DNA of 59,344 bases, taken from assembly GCA_964645285.1 (NCBI GenBank), contig CAZYDR010000007.1:1-59344 (forward strand), given 5' to 3'. This document shows, in pieces, positions 44,290-53,169 of the stretch. Under the pieces are notes generated by a model. That model saw only the letters and a list, made by a program, of their open reading frames with translations. It had not been told where the DNA came from and searched no databases. A program made the translations under genes and the position numbers. Numbering within the stretch: position 1 is the stretch's first letter; every line of letters begins with the position of its first letter. The stretch is from JAYZAP01 sp964645285. GTDB lineage: Bacteria; Pseudomonadota; Alphaproteobacteria; JAAXGF01.

Positions 44290-45761
44290 TGAACGATCTT
44301 ACCGGCATCACCATCGCCGAGGCCCGCGATAAGCTCGCCAGCGGTACGGTTTCATCGCGCGAGCTGACCGAGGCTCATGTGGCGGCGGTCGGGGCGGCGC
44401 GGCCGCTCAACGCCTTCATCACCGAGACCCCGGATCAGGCCCTGGCCATGGCCGATGCCTCCGATGCACGCCGCGCCAAAGGCGACGTCGGGGCTATGGA
44501 CGGCATCCCTATCGCCATCAAGGACCTCTATTGCACCGAGGGCGTGCTGACCACCGCCGGCTCGGCCATCCTGGGCAATTTCGTGCCGCCCTATGAATCA
44601 ACCGTCACCGCCAATCTTTGGAAGGCCGGGGCGGTGATGCTGGGCAAGACCAGCATGGACGAGTTCGCCATGGGCTCGTCGAACATGTTCAGCTTCAAGG
44701 GCCCGGTGGCCAGCCCGTGGCGCCGCGCCGGCGACAAACGCGACCTGGTGCCCGGCGGCTCGTCCGGCGGCTCGGCGGCGACGGTGGCGGCGCGGGCGGC
44801 GCTGGGCGCTACCGGCACCGATACCGGCGGCTCGATCCGTCAGCCTGCGTCGTTCACCGGCATCGTCGGCATGAAGCCGACCTATGGGCGCTGCTCGCGC
44901 TGGGGCATCATCGCTTTTGCCTCGTCCCTCGATCAGGCCGGACCCCTGGTGCGCAGTGTGCGCGACGCCGCCATCATGCTCGGCGCCATGGCCGGCCATG
45001 ACCCCAAGGACTCAACCTCGGTGGATATCCCGGTGCCGGACTACGAGGCGGTGCTGGGCGGTGGAGTGAAGGGTCTGCGGGTCGGCATCCCGGCCGAGTA
45101 CCGGATCGACGGCATGCCCGGCGAAATCGAATTATTGTGGGACCAGGGCATCGCTTGGATGAAAGACCAGGGCGCCGAGATCGTCGATATCAGTCTGCCT
45201 CACACCAAATATGCGCTGCCGGCTTATTATATCGTCGCCCCGGCTGAAGCATCGTCGAACCTGGCGCGCTATGACGGCATGCGATATGGCCTCAGGGTCG
45301 ATGCCAGCGACCTCGACGACATGTACGAGCGCACCCGGGCCGAGGGCTTCGGCGCCGAGGTTCAACGCCGGGTGCTGATCGGCACCTATGTGCTGTCGGC
45401 AGGCTACTACGACGCCTATTACATCAAGGCCCAGAAGGTGCGGACCCTGATCGCCGGCGATTTCAAGTCGGCCTTCGAGGGCATCGACGTGGTGCTGACC
45501 CCGACCGCGCCGTCGGACGCCTTCGCCGTCGGCGACAAGGCCGACGATCCCATCGCCATGTACCTCAACGATGTCTTCACGGTGCCCGCCAGCCTTGCCG
45601 GCCTGCCGGCAATATCCGTGCCCGCCGGGCTTTCCGCCGACGGCTTGCCATTGGGCCTGCACCTGATCGGCAAGCCGTTTGACGAAGCGACTGTGTTGCG
45701 CGCCGCCGCGGCCCTGGAAGACACCGCCGGTTTCAGCGCTCTGCCTCAGGGGGTGGTGTGA
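44289..45761 (+). CDS. gatA: Asp/Glu-tRNA amidotransferase subunit GatA
   Basis: A 490-residue amidase-signature enzyme that releases ammonia from glutamine for the transamidation. The catalytic Lys is K78 (PIAIKDLYCT), the cis-Ser is in GGSSGGSAAT (155-164) and the nucleophile is S182 in TDTGGSIRQPAS. Gln-binding and channel regions run to DVFTVPASLAGLPAISVPAG near the end. It overlaps gatC (TGATG) and gatB (TGATG). Confidence 0.96.
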   Translation: MNDLTGITIAEARDKLASGTVSSRELTEAHVAAVGAARPLNAFITETPDQALAMADASDARRAKGDVGAMDGIPIAIKDLYCTEGVLTTAGSAILGNFVPPYESTVTANLWKAGAVMLGKTSMDEFAMGSSNMFSFKGPVASPWRRAGDKRDLVPGGSSGGSAATVAARAALGATGTDTGGSIRQPASFTGIVGMKPTYGRCSRWGIIAFASSLDQAGPLVRSVRDAAIMLGAMAGHDPKDSTSVDIPVPDYEAVLGGGVKGLRVGIPAEYRIDGMPGEIELLWDQGIAWMKDQGAEIVDISLPHTKYALPAYYIVAPAEASSNLARYDGMRYGLRVDASDLDDMYERTRAEGFGAEVQRRVLIGTYVLSAGYYDAYYIKAQKVRTLIAGDFKSAFEGIDVVLTPTAPSDAFAVGDKADDPIAMYLNDVFTVPASLAGLPAISVPAGLSADGLPLGLHLIGKPFDEATVLRAAAALEDTAGFSALPQGVV

Positions 45762-47218
45762 TGTCCCACGATAATCTCATGAAAGGCAGCACCGGCGACT
45801 GGGAAGTGATCGTCGGCTGTGAGGTTCATGCCCAGGTGGTGTCGAAGTCGAAGCTGTTCTCCGGCGCCAGTACCGCCTTCGGGGCCGAGCCCAACTGTCA
45901 GGTCAGTCTGGTCGACGCCGCCATGCCGGGCATGCTGCCGGTGATCAATCAGGTCTGTGTCGAGCAGGCGGTGCGCACCGGCTTGGCGCTCGGCGCCGAA
46001 ATCAACTGCTTCTCGGTGTTCGACCGCAAGAACTACTTCTATCCGGATCTGCCCCAGGGCTATCAGATTTCCCAGTTCAGCCAACCCGTCGTCGGATATG
46101 GCGAGGTGCATCTCGATCTTGAGGGCGGCGAGACGCGCACCGTCGGCATCACCCGCATCCATCTCGAGCAGGACGCCGGCAAGAGCGCCCACGACCGCGA
46201 TCCCAGGGCGACCCATGTGGACCTCAACCGCTCCGGCGTCGCGCTCATGGAGATCGTTTCCGAGCCCGACATGCGCTCGGCTGCCGAGGCCGGCGCCTTC
46301 ATGACCAAGCTGCGCTCGATCCTGCGCGCTATCAGCACCTGCGACGGCAACATGGAACAGGGTTCCATGCGTTGCGACGTCAACGTTTCGGTGCGCCGGC
46401 CCGGCGCCGAGCTCGGCACCCGTACGGAGACCAAGAACGTCAACTCGATCCGCTTCATCATGCGCGCTATCGACTACGAGGTGCAGCGCCAGATCGAACT
46501 CATCGAGGGCGGCGGCGAGGTGGCCCAGGAGACTCTGCTGTTCGACCCGGACAAGGGCGAGACCCGGCCCATGCGATCCAAGGAAGAGGCTCACGATTAT
46601 CGCTACTTCTCGGACCCGGACCTGCTGCCCCTGACCTTCGAGCAATCCTGGGTCGACGAGATTGCGGCCAGCCTGCCGGAACTACCCGACGCCCGGCGTC
46701 AGCGTTTTATGGACGACTTCGGCCTTACCGCCGACGATGCCGACCAGCTCGTCGCCGAGGGCGAGAGCGCCGATTACTTCGAAGCAGTGGCCAAGGGCAG
46801 TGACGGCAAACTGGCGGCCAACTGGGTGATCCACGATCTATTCGGGGCGCTTAACAAGGCGGAACTGGAAATCGACCAGTCGCCGATCAGCGCCGAGGCG
46901 CTGGGCGGTCTCATCGACCTTATTTCCGACGGTACGATTTCAGGGCGCATTGCCCGGAACGTCTTCGCCGAGATGTTCGAGACCGGCAAAGCAGCCGCCG
47001 CCATCGTCGAGGAGAAGGGCCTCAAGCAGGTCACCGACACGGGCGAGATCGAGCCGATCATCGATGCCCTCATCGCCGACAACCCCGGCCAGGCCGGGCA
47101 ATACGCCGACAACCCCAGGGTCATCGACTGGTTCGTCGGCCAGGTTATGAAAGCGACCAAAGGCCAGGCCAACCCCGGCGTGGTCAACGAGTTACTGCGT
47201 AAGAAACTCGGCGGGTAG
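45761..47218 (+). CDS. gatB: Asp/Glu-tRNA amidotransferase subunit GatB
   Basis: A 485-residue kinase-like subunit that activates the acyl-tRNA carboxylate. The family signature VIVGCEVHAQVVSKSKLFSG is at the N-terminus, followed by DRKNYFYPDLPQGYQISQF, NRSGVALMEIVSEPDM and GNMEQGSMRCDVNVSVR. The C-terminal GatB/YqeY tail domain ends GQANPGVVNELLRKKL. Third gene of gatCAB. Confidence 0.97.
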   Translation: MSHDNLMKGSTGDWEVIVGCEVHAQVVSKSKLFSGASTAFGAEPNCQVSLVDAAMPGMLPVINQVCVEQAVRTGLALGAEINCFSVFDRKNYFYPDLPQGYQISQFSQPVVGYGEVHLDLEGGETRTVGITRIHLEQDAGKSAHDRDPRATHVDLNRSGVALMEIVSEPDMRSAAEAGAFMTKLRSILRAISTCDGNMEQGSMRCDVNVSVRRPGAELGTRTETKNVNSIRFIMRAIDYEVQRQIELIEGGGEVAQETLLFDPDKGETRPMRSKEEAHDYRYFSDPDLLPLTFEQSWVDEIAASLPELPDARRQRFMDDFGLTADDADQLVAEGESADYFEAVAKGSDGKLAANWVIHDLFGALNKAELEIDQSPISAEALGGLIDLISDGTISGRIARNVFAEMFETGKAAAAIVEEKGLKQVTDTGEIEPIIDALIADNPGQAGQYADNPRVIDWFVGQVMKATKGQANPGVVNELLRKKLGG

Positions 47219-47253
47219 GAGACGCGGCCACCGCCGTGCCTCCCTCTCCACTG

Positions 47254-47722
47254 TTATCGATGGCCGCCGTGGCGGGCCATGTGCTCGTTGATCGTCGCCC
47301 GTTGTTCGTCGTCCAGCACCGCATAGAGCGCATTGAAAGCCGGGCGGACATCGCGGATCGCCTCAAGCCCGGCTACGGTCGCAGTTTCCGCCAGTGCCAA
47401 GGCCTCCGGGGCGGTCGCGGGTAGGGCACGCATATCACCACAGAGGGTCTTCAACCGATCACTGGTGTGGTCCAGGGAGTCGGTGAAGGCGGTCCAGGCT
47501 GACTCCTGGTCGGCGGTGATGGCGAGATGCGTCTTGCCGTCGGCCACCAGGGCTGTAAAGTCGCGGTCGCAGGCCTGGGTCATGCCATTGTGTCCGCGCC
47601 ATTGGCTGCTATTGCCCGCATAGGCGTCGAAGGCAGTCCAGGCGAGAGCGCCGAAGGCAACGATCGCCAGGGCGATTGAAAAGAGATTGAAATGTTTGGT
47701 GCGCGTGTAAGGTTTTTTTCAT
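47254..47722 (-). pseudogene. Spy/LTXXQ-like periplasmic protein gene, frameshifted in an A7 tract
   Basis: From residue MTQACDRDF onward (47583 to 47254) the frame encodes a helical protein with an LxxEQ motif (YAVLDDEQRATI) and a His-rich end (ARHGGHR), like the Spy/CpxP LTXXQ family of periplasmic chaperones. Upstream in the same frame lies a good signal peptide (FNLFSIALAIVAFGALA, WTAFDAYAG). Its only start, ATG 47722, is one base out of phase because seven A residues (plus-strand T7 at 47713-47719) follow it. Six would restore M-K-K-P-Y-T. This may be a real frameshift, transcriptional slippage or a homopolymer error. It is divergent from the MarR gene across its two operators. Confidence 0.65.
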
Positions 47723-47753
47723 GAGTGGCGTTCCTTTCCGGTTAATCAAAGAA

Positions 47754-47809
47754 TGACAATCAAGTTGTCATGTTGTAATGACTATGTAAGAACGACAACT
47801 TGATTGTCA
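47754..47809. promoter_or_regulatory. Two inverted copies of a 16-base palindromic operator
   Basis: TGACAATCAAGTTGTCA (47754-47770) is a perfect palindrome around a 5-base centre. GACAACTTGATTGTCA (47794-47809) is an exact reverse complement of its first 16 bases. The site centres are about 39-40 bases apart, close to four helical turns, in the intergenic region between the divergent Spy-like and MarR genes. This is the expected geometry for cooperative MarR binding and control of both genes. I could not place clean -35/-10 boxes. Confidence 0.75.
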
Positions 47810-47842
47810 AGTGATGATGTCGGACGGAAGGAGAAATAAAAC

Positions 47843-48301
47843 ATGGCCAGACGTAAATCGGGACGCACACCGGAGAGACAAGCGCTGCTCGACGTGGTGG
47901 TCGAGACCACCCACACATTCTTTCGCCTGCGGGCGGCGGGCGCAAAATTCGGTGCGACCACGCCGACCGGCGGCTCGACCCTGGGGCTGTTGCGCTCGCT
48001 AAAGTCACGGGGACCGCTAACCGTGCCCACGATTGCCCGCATGCGCCCGGTGGCGCGCCAGCACATTCAGAAGCTGGCCAACCAGATGGCCGCCGACGGT
48101 CTGGTCGAATTCATCGACAACCCGGCCCACAAGCGTTCGAAGCTGCTGCGTCTGACGCCGAAGGGCGAGAAGACCCACGACGAACTGCTGGGCCATATGG
48201 TCGATCTGGCGGAATTCCTGGCTGGCGATATGGACCCGGAAGCGCTGCGCATCACCGCCGAAACCCTGGCCGATCTACGATCTCGATTGGAGACTATTTG
48301 A
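47843..48301 (+). CDS. MarR-family transcriptional regulator
   Basis: A 152-residue winged-helix regulator. The helix-turn-helix region is LTVPTIARMRPVARQHIQKL and the wing is VEFIDNPAHKRSKLLRLTPK; the N- and C-terminal helices would form the dimer interface. Its ATG follows GGAGAAATAAAAC. Two palindromic operators lie 33-89 bases upstream, so autoregulation and control of the divergent Spy-like gene are likely. The Old-Yellow-Enzyme-type gene 66 bases downstream may also belong to its regulon. Confidence 0.88.
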   Translation: MARRKSGRTPERQALLDVVVETTHTFFRLRAAGAKFGATTPTGGSTLGLLRSLKSRGPLTVPTIARMRPVARQHIQKLANQMAADGLVEFIDNPAHKRSKLLRLTPKGEKTHDELLGHMVDLAEFLAGDMDPEALRITAETLADLRSRLETI

Positions 48302-48367
48302 GCTATTTCCCCTGCGCTCATCTGGCGCTAGTGTGCGCCTATCATCGTCGCGTTCAGGGAGGCTGGT

Positions 48368-50356
48368 ATGGCCGATTACACAAATCTTTTCACGCCCATC
48401 GATCTGCGTCATAAGACGCTCAAGCACCGCATCGTGTTCGGCGCCCACACCACCAACATGAGCGCCGACGGCACGCCCGGCGACCGCCACTTCGCTTATT
48501 ACCGTGAGCGCGCCCGCGGCGGCGCCGCCATGATTGTCTGCGAGCCGGCGCCGGCCCATCGCACCGGGCAATTGATCCGGGCCAACTTCCTGCATGACGA
48601 CGACAGCGTCATTCCCCATTTCCGGCGTATCACCGACGAATGCCACACCCACGGCACGGTGATGCTGCACCAGATTTATCACGTCGGCGGCCACGGCGAT
48701 CAGGACAACTCCTGGGAGCCCTACTGGTCGCCCTCGGGAAGCCCGTCCATGCACGACCCCTGGGGCAGCCATAAGGTGACCGAGACCGAGATCGAAGAGT
48801 TGATCGAGGGCTTCGTCCAGGCGGCACGCCGCGACCGCGACGCCGGTTTCGACGGGGTCGATATTTTCGCCGGCTACAACTGTCTGGTCGATCAGTTCTG
48901 GTCGCCGTTGACCAACAAGCGCGACGACCGTTGGGGCGGCAGTCTAGAGAATCGTACCCGCTTCGCGGTGGAGATCTGCTCGCGCATCCGCAAGATGGCC
49001 GGCGACGATTTCATCATCGGCATGACCGTCTCCGGCGCCGAGCCCTATCCCGGCGGCCTCAGCGTCGAAAACAAGCAGGAGATCATCAGCTATCTCGATG
49101 AGCGCGCCCTGGTCGATTACTACTCGGTTGGCTCCGGCAGCTACCTCAATCACTCCAAGATGATCGTGCCGAGCTTCCACTTCGGCCTGATGCTGACGGT
49201 TGACGCCGCCGCGGCCTATAAAGAGGTCACTAAGCATGCCCTGGTGACCAGCGAGGCGCGGATCAAGGCGCCGTACTTCGCCGAGAAAGTCATCAGTGAG
49301 GGCAAGGCCGATCTGGTCAGTCTGGTGCGCTCGCAAATCGCCGATCCGCACCTCGCCAACAAGGCCGCCGCCGGCAACAGCGGCGATATCCGGCCGTGTA
49401 TTTCGTGCAATCAACTATGCATCGGGCGGCGCATGCGGGAGAACTGGATTTCCTGCCTGGTCAACCCGTCCGTGGGGCGCGAGACCGAGTGGAACGGCGA
49501 TTCCGAGCCCGACGCCGAGACGCCGCGCGATGTGTTGGTGGTTGGTGGCGGGCCGGCCGGGCTTGAGGCCGCCCGGGTCGCAGCCACCCGTGGCCACAAG
49601 GTACGCCTGGTCGAGAAGACCGAGGAGCTTGGCGGCCAGTTCCGCCTTGCTGGCGGCCAGCCCGAGCGCGGCGAGATCAACTATTTCATCAACTGGGCCA
49701 TCCAGCAGCTTGAGCAGCTTCAGGTCCAGGTCGATCTGCGCACCGAAATGACTGCCGAGGACATCAAGGCCTCGGGCGCCGACGCGGTGATCCTGTGCAC
49801 CGGCTCCGAGCCGTCGCGGGAGGGCTTTCAGCGCTCAATGCCTCACATCGCCGGTATTCCGGGTGTCGATCAGGACAACGTCTGCACTGTCCACGACGTG
49901 CTCGACGGCTCGGTGACGCCGGGTTCCAACGTGCTGTTGCTCGACGACATCAACGGCTGGTGGCCGGCCAGCGGCACGGCGCTGCATCTCGCCGAGCAAC
50001 GCCACAACGTCACCCTGGTGACCGCGTCGGAAAAGACCGCCGGGCAGCTTGAGTATAGCGGTACCGCCACCACCACCCGCGAGCGCTTTATAAAGATGGG
50101 CGTCGAGGCGGTGTTGGCGACATCGGTGACCAAGTGGGAGGGCAACACCGCGACCCTGCTCGACCTCTTTACCGGCGAAGAGGACACTCGTGAGTTCGAT
50201 ACCCTGGTGCTGGCCTGTACCAACCACCCGGTCAATACCCTGCAGGACGAGCTGGCCGATTCCGGCATGGAGATCCATACCATCGGCGACACGGTCTCGG
50301 CGCGGACCGCCGGTATGGCGGTCTTTGAGGGCCGCAAGCTGGCCTTGAAGCTGTAG
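48368..50356 (+). CDS. Old-Yellow-Enzyme-type Fe-S flavoprotein (FMN/FAD)
   Basis: A 662-residue enzyme of the 2,4-dienoyl-CoA reductase/trimethylamine dehydrogenase family. An N-terminal FMN TIM-barrel (LFTPIDLRHKTLKHRIVFGA and SPLTNKRDDRWGGSLENRTRF) is followed by a 4Fe-4S site in CISCNQLCIGRRMRENWISC. Next comes a C-terminal FAD/NAD(P) module with VLVVGGGPAGLEAARVAA. Relatives oxidise N-methylated amines such as trimethylamine, dimethylamine or N-methylproline, or reduce dienoyl-CoAs. The ATG at 48368 has AGGGAGG 7-13 bases before it. Given the amidinotransferase-fold gene just downstream (convergent), a methylamine or betaine substrate is possible but unproven. Confidence 0.85.
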   Translation: MADYTNLFTPIDLRHKTLKHRIVFGAHTTNMSADGTPGDRHFAYYRERARGGAAMIVCEPAPAHRTGQLIRANFLHDDDSVIPHFRRITDECHTHGTVMLHQIYHVGGHGDQDNSWEPYWSPSGSPSMHDPWGSHKVTETEIEELIEGFVQAARRDRDAGFDGVDIFAGYNCLVDQFWSPLTNKRDDRWGGSLENRTRFAVEICSRIRKMAGDDFIIGMTVSGAEPYPGGLSVENKQEIISYLDERALVDYYSVGSGSYLNHSKMIVPSFHFGLMLTVDAAAAYKEVTKHALVTSEARIKAPYFAEKVISEGKADLVSLVRSQIADPHLANKAAAGNSGDIRPCISCNQLCIGRRMRENWISCLVNPSVGRETEWNGDSEPDAETPRDVLVVGGGPAGLEAARVAATRGHKVRLVEKTEELGGQFRLAGGQPERGEINYFINWAIQQLEQLQVQVDLRTEMTAEDIKASGADAVILCTGSEPSREGFQRSMPHIAGIPGVDQDNVCTVHDVLDGSVTPGSNVLLLDDINGWWPASGTALHLAEQRHNVTLVTASEKTAGQLEYSGTATTTRERFIKMGVEAVLATSVTKWEGNTATLLDLFTGEEDTREFDTLVLACTNHPVNTLQDELADSGMEIHTIGDTVSARTAGMAVFEGRKLALKL

Positions 50357-50365
50357 GCGGCGTCC

Positions 50366-51394
50366 TTACAGCGGGTCGCGGGCGAGGGGCGCTGTGTTGC
50401 AGTGGATGCCGCCGCCCGAACTCCAGCAGGGCTCGTAGGGGATCGAGATGACCTCGACGCCTTTCCTGTCGAGCGCCTCGAGGGTGCGCGGTGAGGTCTC
50501 GCTGCCGACAATGCGGCCCGGCGAGAGGGGCAGGGCATTGATGGCAAAGGGCGGGTCCTCGGGGTGGATATGGATCATCTCAATGCCGCGCTTGGTCAGT
50601 TCCTCCATGAAGTCGTAGGGCAGCATGGTCGGGTTGACCAAGGCCTTGTCGACATCGACCATGGCCATGAAGCCGTCGAGGTGCTGGGAGTAGCCCGGCG
50701 TCTCGATGGTCAGGACCTCGACTCCGCTCCAGCTCAGGACCTCGCGCATCTGCGCCACCGCATCGTGGTTGGTGCACAGGCCGGTGCTGATGACGGCGGT
50801 CTTGGCGTCGATAAACATGAAACTGCCGCCTTCCAGGATGCCGGTGCCCGAAATTGTCCGGATGATCGGGCAGCCGCTCTCGACGATGCGCTTGGTCGCC
50901 CAGAACATCTCCTCGCGGCGGCCGTTGGCGTTGGGTCGGCAGATCACCGCGCCGCCGGGTACGCCGATGACGATGTCGCGCGGCGACATCTGTTTCAGCG
51001 GCACCGGTCGATTGCTCGGCTTGTCGTGGATGTAGATGACCTCGACGCCCTCGGCCCGCAGGATGTCGGCAAAACGGTCGTGAGTCTCCTGCATCTTTTC
51101 GAGATCCGGCAGGTTGCGACCGCGCCACCAGATGCCTTCCTCGGTATTGCAGTAGGTTTCCAGGTCGTCGTCGTACCAGTCCTCGGTAACGCGCTTGATC
51201 TCTTCGCCGGGACGGTGGACCAGGATCTTGCGTAATTTGCCAAGTTCGCTGCTGCAGCCCCAGACGTCGCCCCAAACCTTGTTCTGCTGTTCCGGGTGCT
51301 CGAAGGCCGGCTCGGCCGGGGTCGCGAAAGTCTGCATGATGCGGTGGTAGCGGAACTTGTCGTCGTCGGCGGTGGCAATGTTGGGCTTGGTCAC
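50366..51394 (-). CDS. Amidinotransferase/dimethylarginine-hydrolase-fold protein
   Basis: A 342-residue guanidino-group-modifying enzyme. The catalytic cysteine is C332 in GGGIHCNTAPLARD, the histidine is H238 in QHLDGFMAM, and acidic residues of the site are in SPRDIVIG and LEGGSF (E188). This superfamily contains arginine deiminase, dimethylarginine dimethylaminohydrolase and glycine amidinotransferase. The sequence alone does not separate them, although a deiminase or hydrolase is more likely than a transferase. It converges on the flavoprotein gene with a 9-base gap. Confidence 0.8.
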   Translation of the reverse strand: MTKPNIATADDDKFRYHRIMQTFATPAEPAFEHPEQQNKVWGDVWGCSSELGKLRKILVHRPGEEIKRVTEDWYDDDLETYCNTEEGIWWRGRNLPDLEKMQETHDRFADILRAEGVEVIYIHDKPSNRPVPLKQMSPRDIVIGVPGGAVICRPNANGRREEMFWATKRIVESGCPIIRTISGTGILEGGSFMFIDAKTAVISTGLCTNHDAVAQMREVLSWSGVEVLTIETPGYSQHLDGFMAMVDVDKALVNPTMLPYDFMEELTKRGIEMIHIHPEDPPFAINALPLSPGRIVGSETSPRTLEALDRKGVEVISIPYEPCWSSGGGIHCNTAPLARDPL

Positions 51395-51733
51395 TGGTTA
51401 TCTCCTTGGTGCGGCGTTACGCTCCCGGCCGCTGCCGCGGTTCATCCCCGGCTATGGCGAACATGAGACGGGAGCCTCAAGGGAGACTCCCGCTCGTCGC
51501 TTCTTGTCCCTGTCTTATGCCGACGCTGTTCCATATGGCCGCGCCAGGATGCTTACAGGGGTTCTCCGTAAAGGCATTACGGCGGCTATGGCGTGATCCG
51601 TTGAGTGACCACGTAAGCAAAATTCTGCGCCTCTTGGGGCGTTTCGTCAAGTCACCAGAAGTTGAATCCGCGACCCTATGCCCGGGCCTGCGAACCTGTT
51701 AACCATGAGGTTCAACAGCGCGGGGATATTCCC
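51395..51733. other. 339-base divergent intergenic region, no gene seen
   Basis: This gap lies between the minus-strand amidinotransferase-fold gene and the first GST gene. A small inverted pair, CGGGAG and CTCCCG, occurs near 51470-51492. A GGGATATTCCC palindrome (51723-51733) abuts the GST start and includes its GGGGA ribosome site. I see no RNA gene. Confidence 0.4.
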
Positions 51734-52441
51734 ATGATCGACCTCTACACATGCGCCACGCCCAACGGGCAGAAGATCCACATCATGCTCGGGGAGGCCG
51801 GACTCGAGCATACGGATCACTGGATCGACATCGACAAGGGCGACCAGTTCACGCCCGAGTTCCTGGCCATCAGCCCCAACAACAAGATCCCCGCCATCGT
51901 CGATCAGGACGGGCCCGGCGGTGCGCCGGTGTCGGTGTTCGAGTCCGGCGCCATCCTGCTCTATCTGGCGGAGAAAACTGGCAAGTTCCTGCCCTCTGAT
52001 CCGCTCCAGCGCCTCGATACCCTGCAATGGCTGTTCTGGCAGATGGGTGGTTTCGGGCCCATGCTCGGCCAGGCCCACCACTTCAACGCCTATGCCCCCA
52101 TGAACCCCAATGGCGCGGTGGTGCTGCCCTATGCCCAGGCGCGTTATACCAACGAGGCCGGGCGGCTCTATGGCGTGCTCGACAAGCAGCTTTCGGCTCA
52201 TGAGTACGTCTCGGCCGATCAGTATACCATCGCCGACATGGCGATTTTCCCGTGGTGCCGGCTGCACGCCCGCCAGAATCAGGACTTGGACGACTTCCCC
52301 AGCGTCAAACGCTGGTTTGACATGATCGCTGCGCGGCCCGCCGTGGCCGGCGACATGGAGACGCTTGAAGACATTGTCGAGGGCTTCGACAAGGACAGCT
52401 GGGACGCGGCCTTCGGCGACGAGCAGTACAAACGGCGCTGA
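51734..52441 (+). CDS. Glutathione S-transferase family protein, paralogue 1
   Basis: A 235-residue GST-fold protein of the YfcG/Ure2p-like type. The thioredoxin-like N-terminal domain starts MIDLYTCATPNGQKIHIML, with the Asn-Gly pair (TPNG) that these enzymes use at the glutathione site. It continues to the cis-Pro motif NNKIPAIVD and the ESGAILLYL site. The all-helical C-terminal domain follows (YTIADMAIFPW). The ATG at 51734 is preferred over an upstream in-frame start at 51662 because it follows GGGGA and all three paralogues begin MIDLYT. The second paralogue starts 23 bases downstream. Confidence 0.88.
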   Translation: MIDLYTCATPNGQKIHIMLGEAGLEHTDHWIDIDKGDQFTPEFLAISPNNKIPAIVDQDGPGGAPVSVFESGAILLYLAEKTGKFLPSDPLQRLDTLQWLFWQMGGFGPMLGQAHHFNAYAPMNPNGAVVLPYAQARYTNEAGRLYGVLDKQLSAHEYVSADQYTIADMAIFPWCRLHARQNQDLDDFPSVKRWFDMIAARPAVAGDMETLEDIVEGFDKDSWDAAFGDEQYKRR

Positions 52442-52463
52442 AGACACAGAAAGGACGAATGGA

Positions 52464-53159
52464 ATGATCGACCTCTACACGTGGCCGACGCCCAATGGGC
52501 ATAAGATCCACATCATGCTCGAGGAGTGCGGGTTGGTGTACAACGTCATTCCCATCGATATCGGCGCCGGCGATCAGTTCGACCCGGACTTCCTCAAGAT
52601 CAGCCCCAACAACAAAATGCCGGCCATGGTTGATCACGATGGCCCCGGCGGCGAGCCTTATCCGATGTTCGAATCCGGCGCCATGCTCATGTACCTGGCG
52701 GAAAAGACCGGCAAGTTCATGCCTACGGAGATCACGGCCCGCTACCGCGTCATCCAGTGGCTGATGTTCCAGATGGGCCACATCGGCCCCATGCTCGGCC
52801 AGGCCCATCATTTCCGGGCCTACGCGCCGGAGCAAATTCCCTATGCGGTCGAGCGCTACACCAACGAGGCGACGCGGCTATACCGAGTGTGCGAGACTCG
52901 CCTGGCCCAGTCGGAGCATCTCGCCGACGACTATTCCGTCGCCGACATGGCGGTGTTCCCCTGGCTGCGCTCCTACGAGCGCCAGGGCCAGGATTTGGGC
53001 GACTATCCAAACCTCAAATGCTGGTTCGACGCCATCAACGCCCGCCCGGCGGTCGAGCGCGCGCTCCAGGTGCTATCCCAGGACCGCCGCGAAGGGGGCT
53101 TCGACGACAAACAGAAGGAAGTGCTGTTCGGCAAGACCCAGGTTGACCGGGGCCAGTAG
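52464..53159 (+). CDS. Glutathione S-transferase family protein, paralogue 2
   Basis: A 231-residue GST-fold protein closely related to its upstream neighbour. It has MIDLYTWPTPNGHKIHIMLE, NNKMPAMVDHDGPGGEP and ESGAMLMYLAEKTGKFMP in the N-terminal domain, and MGHIGPMLGQAHHFRAYAP and YSVADMAVFPW in the helical domain. AAAGGACG lies before the ATG at 52464. It is probably co-transcribed with paralogue 1. Likely roles are disulfide reduction or detoxification of electrophiles; the substrate is unknown. Confidence 0.88.
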   Translation: MIDLYTWPTPNGHKIHIMLEECGLVYNVIPIDIGAGDQFDPDFLKISPNNKMPAMVDHDGPGGEPYPMFESGAMLMYLAEKTGKFMPTEITARYRVIQWLMFQMGHIGPMLGQAHHFRAYAPEQIPYAVERYTNEATRLYRVCETRLAQSEHLADDYSVADMAVFPWLRSYERQGQDLGDYPNLKCWFDAINARPAVERALQVLSQDRREGGFDDKQKEVLFGKTQVDRGQ

Positions 53160-53169
53160 GGGCGCCGAG

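Noticed and set aside
48324..48339. GGCGC/GCGCC hairpin before the flavoprotein gene as a terminator
   Set aside because: The stem is only five bases with no T-run after it.
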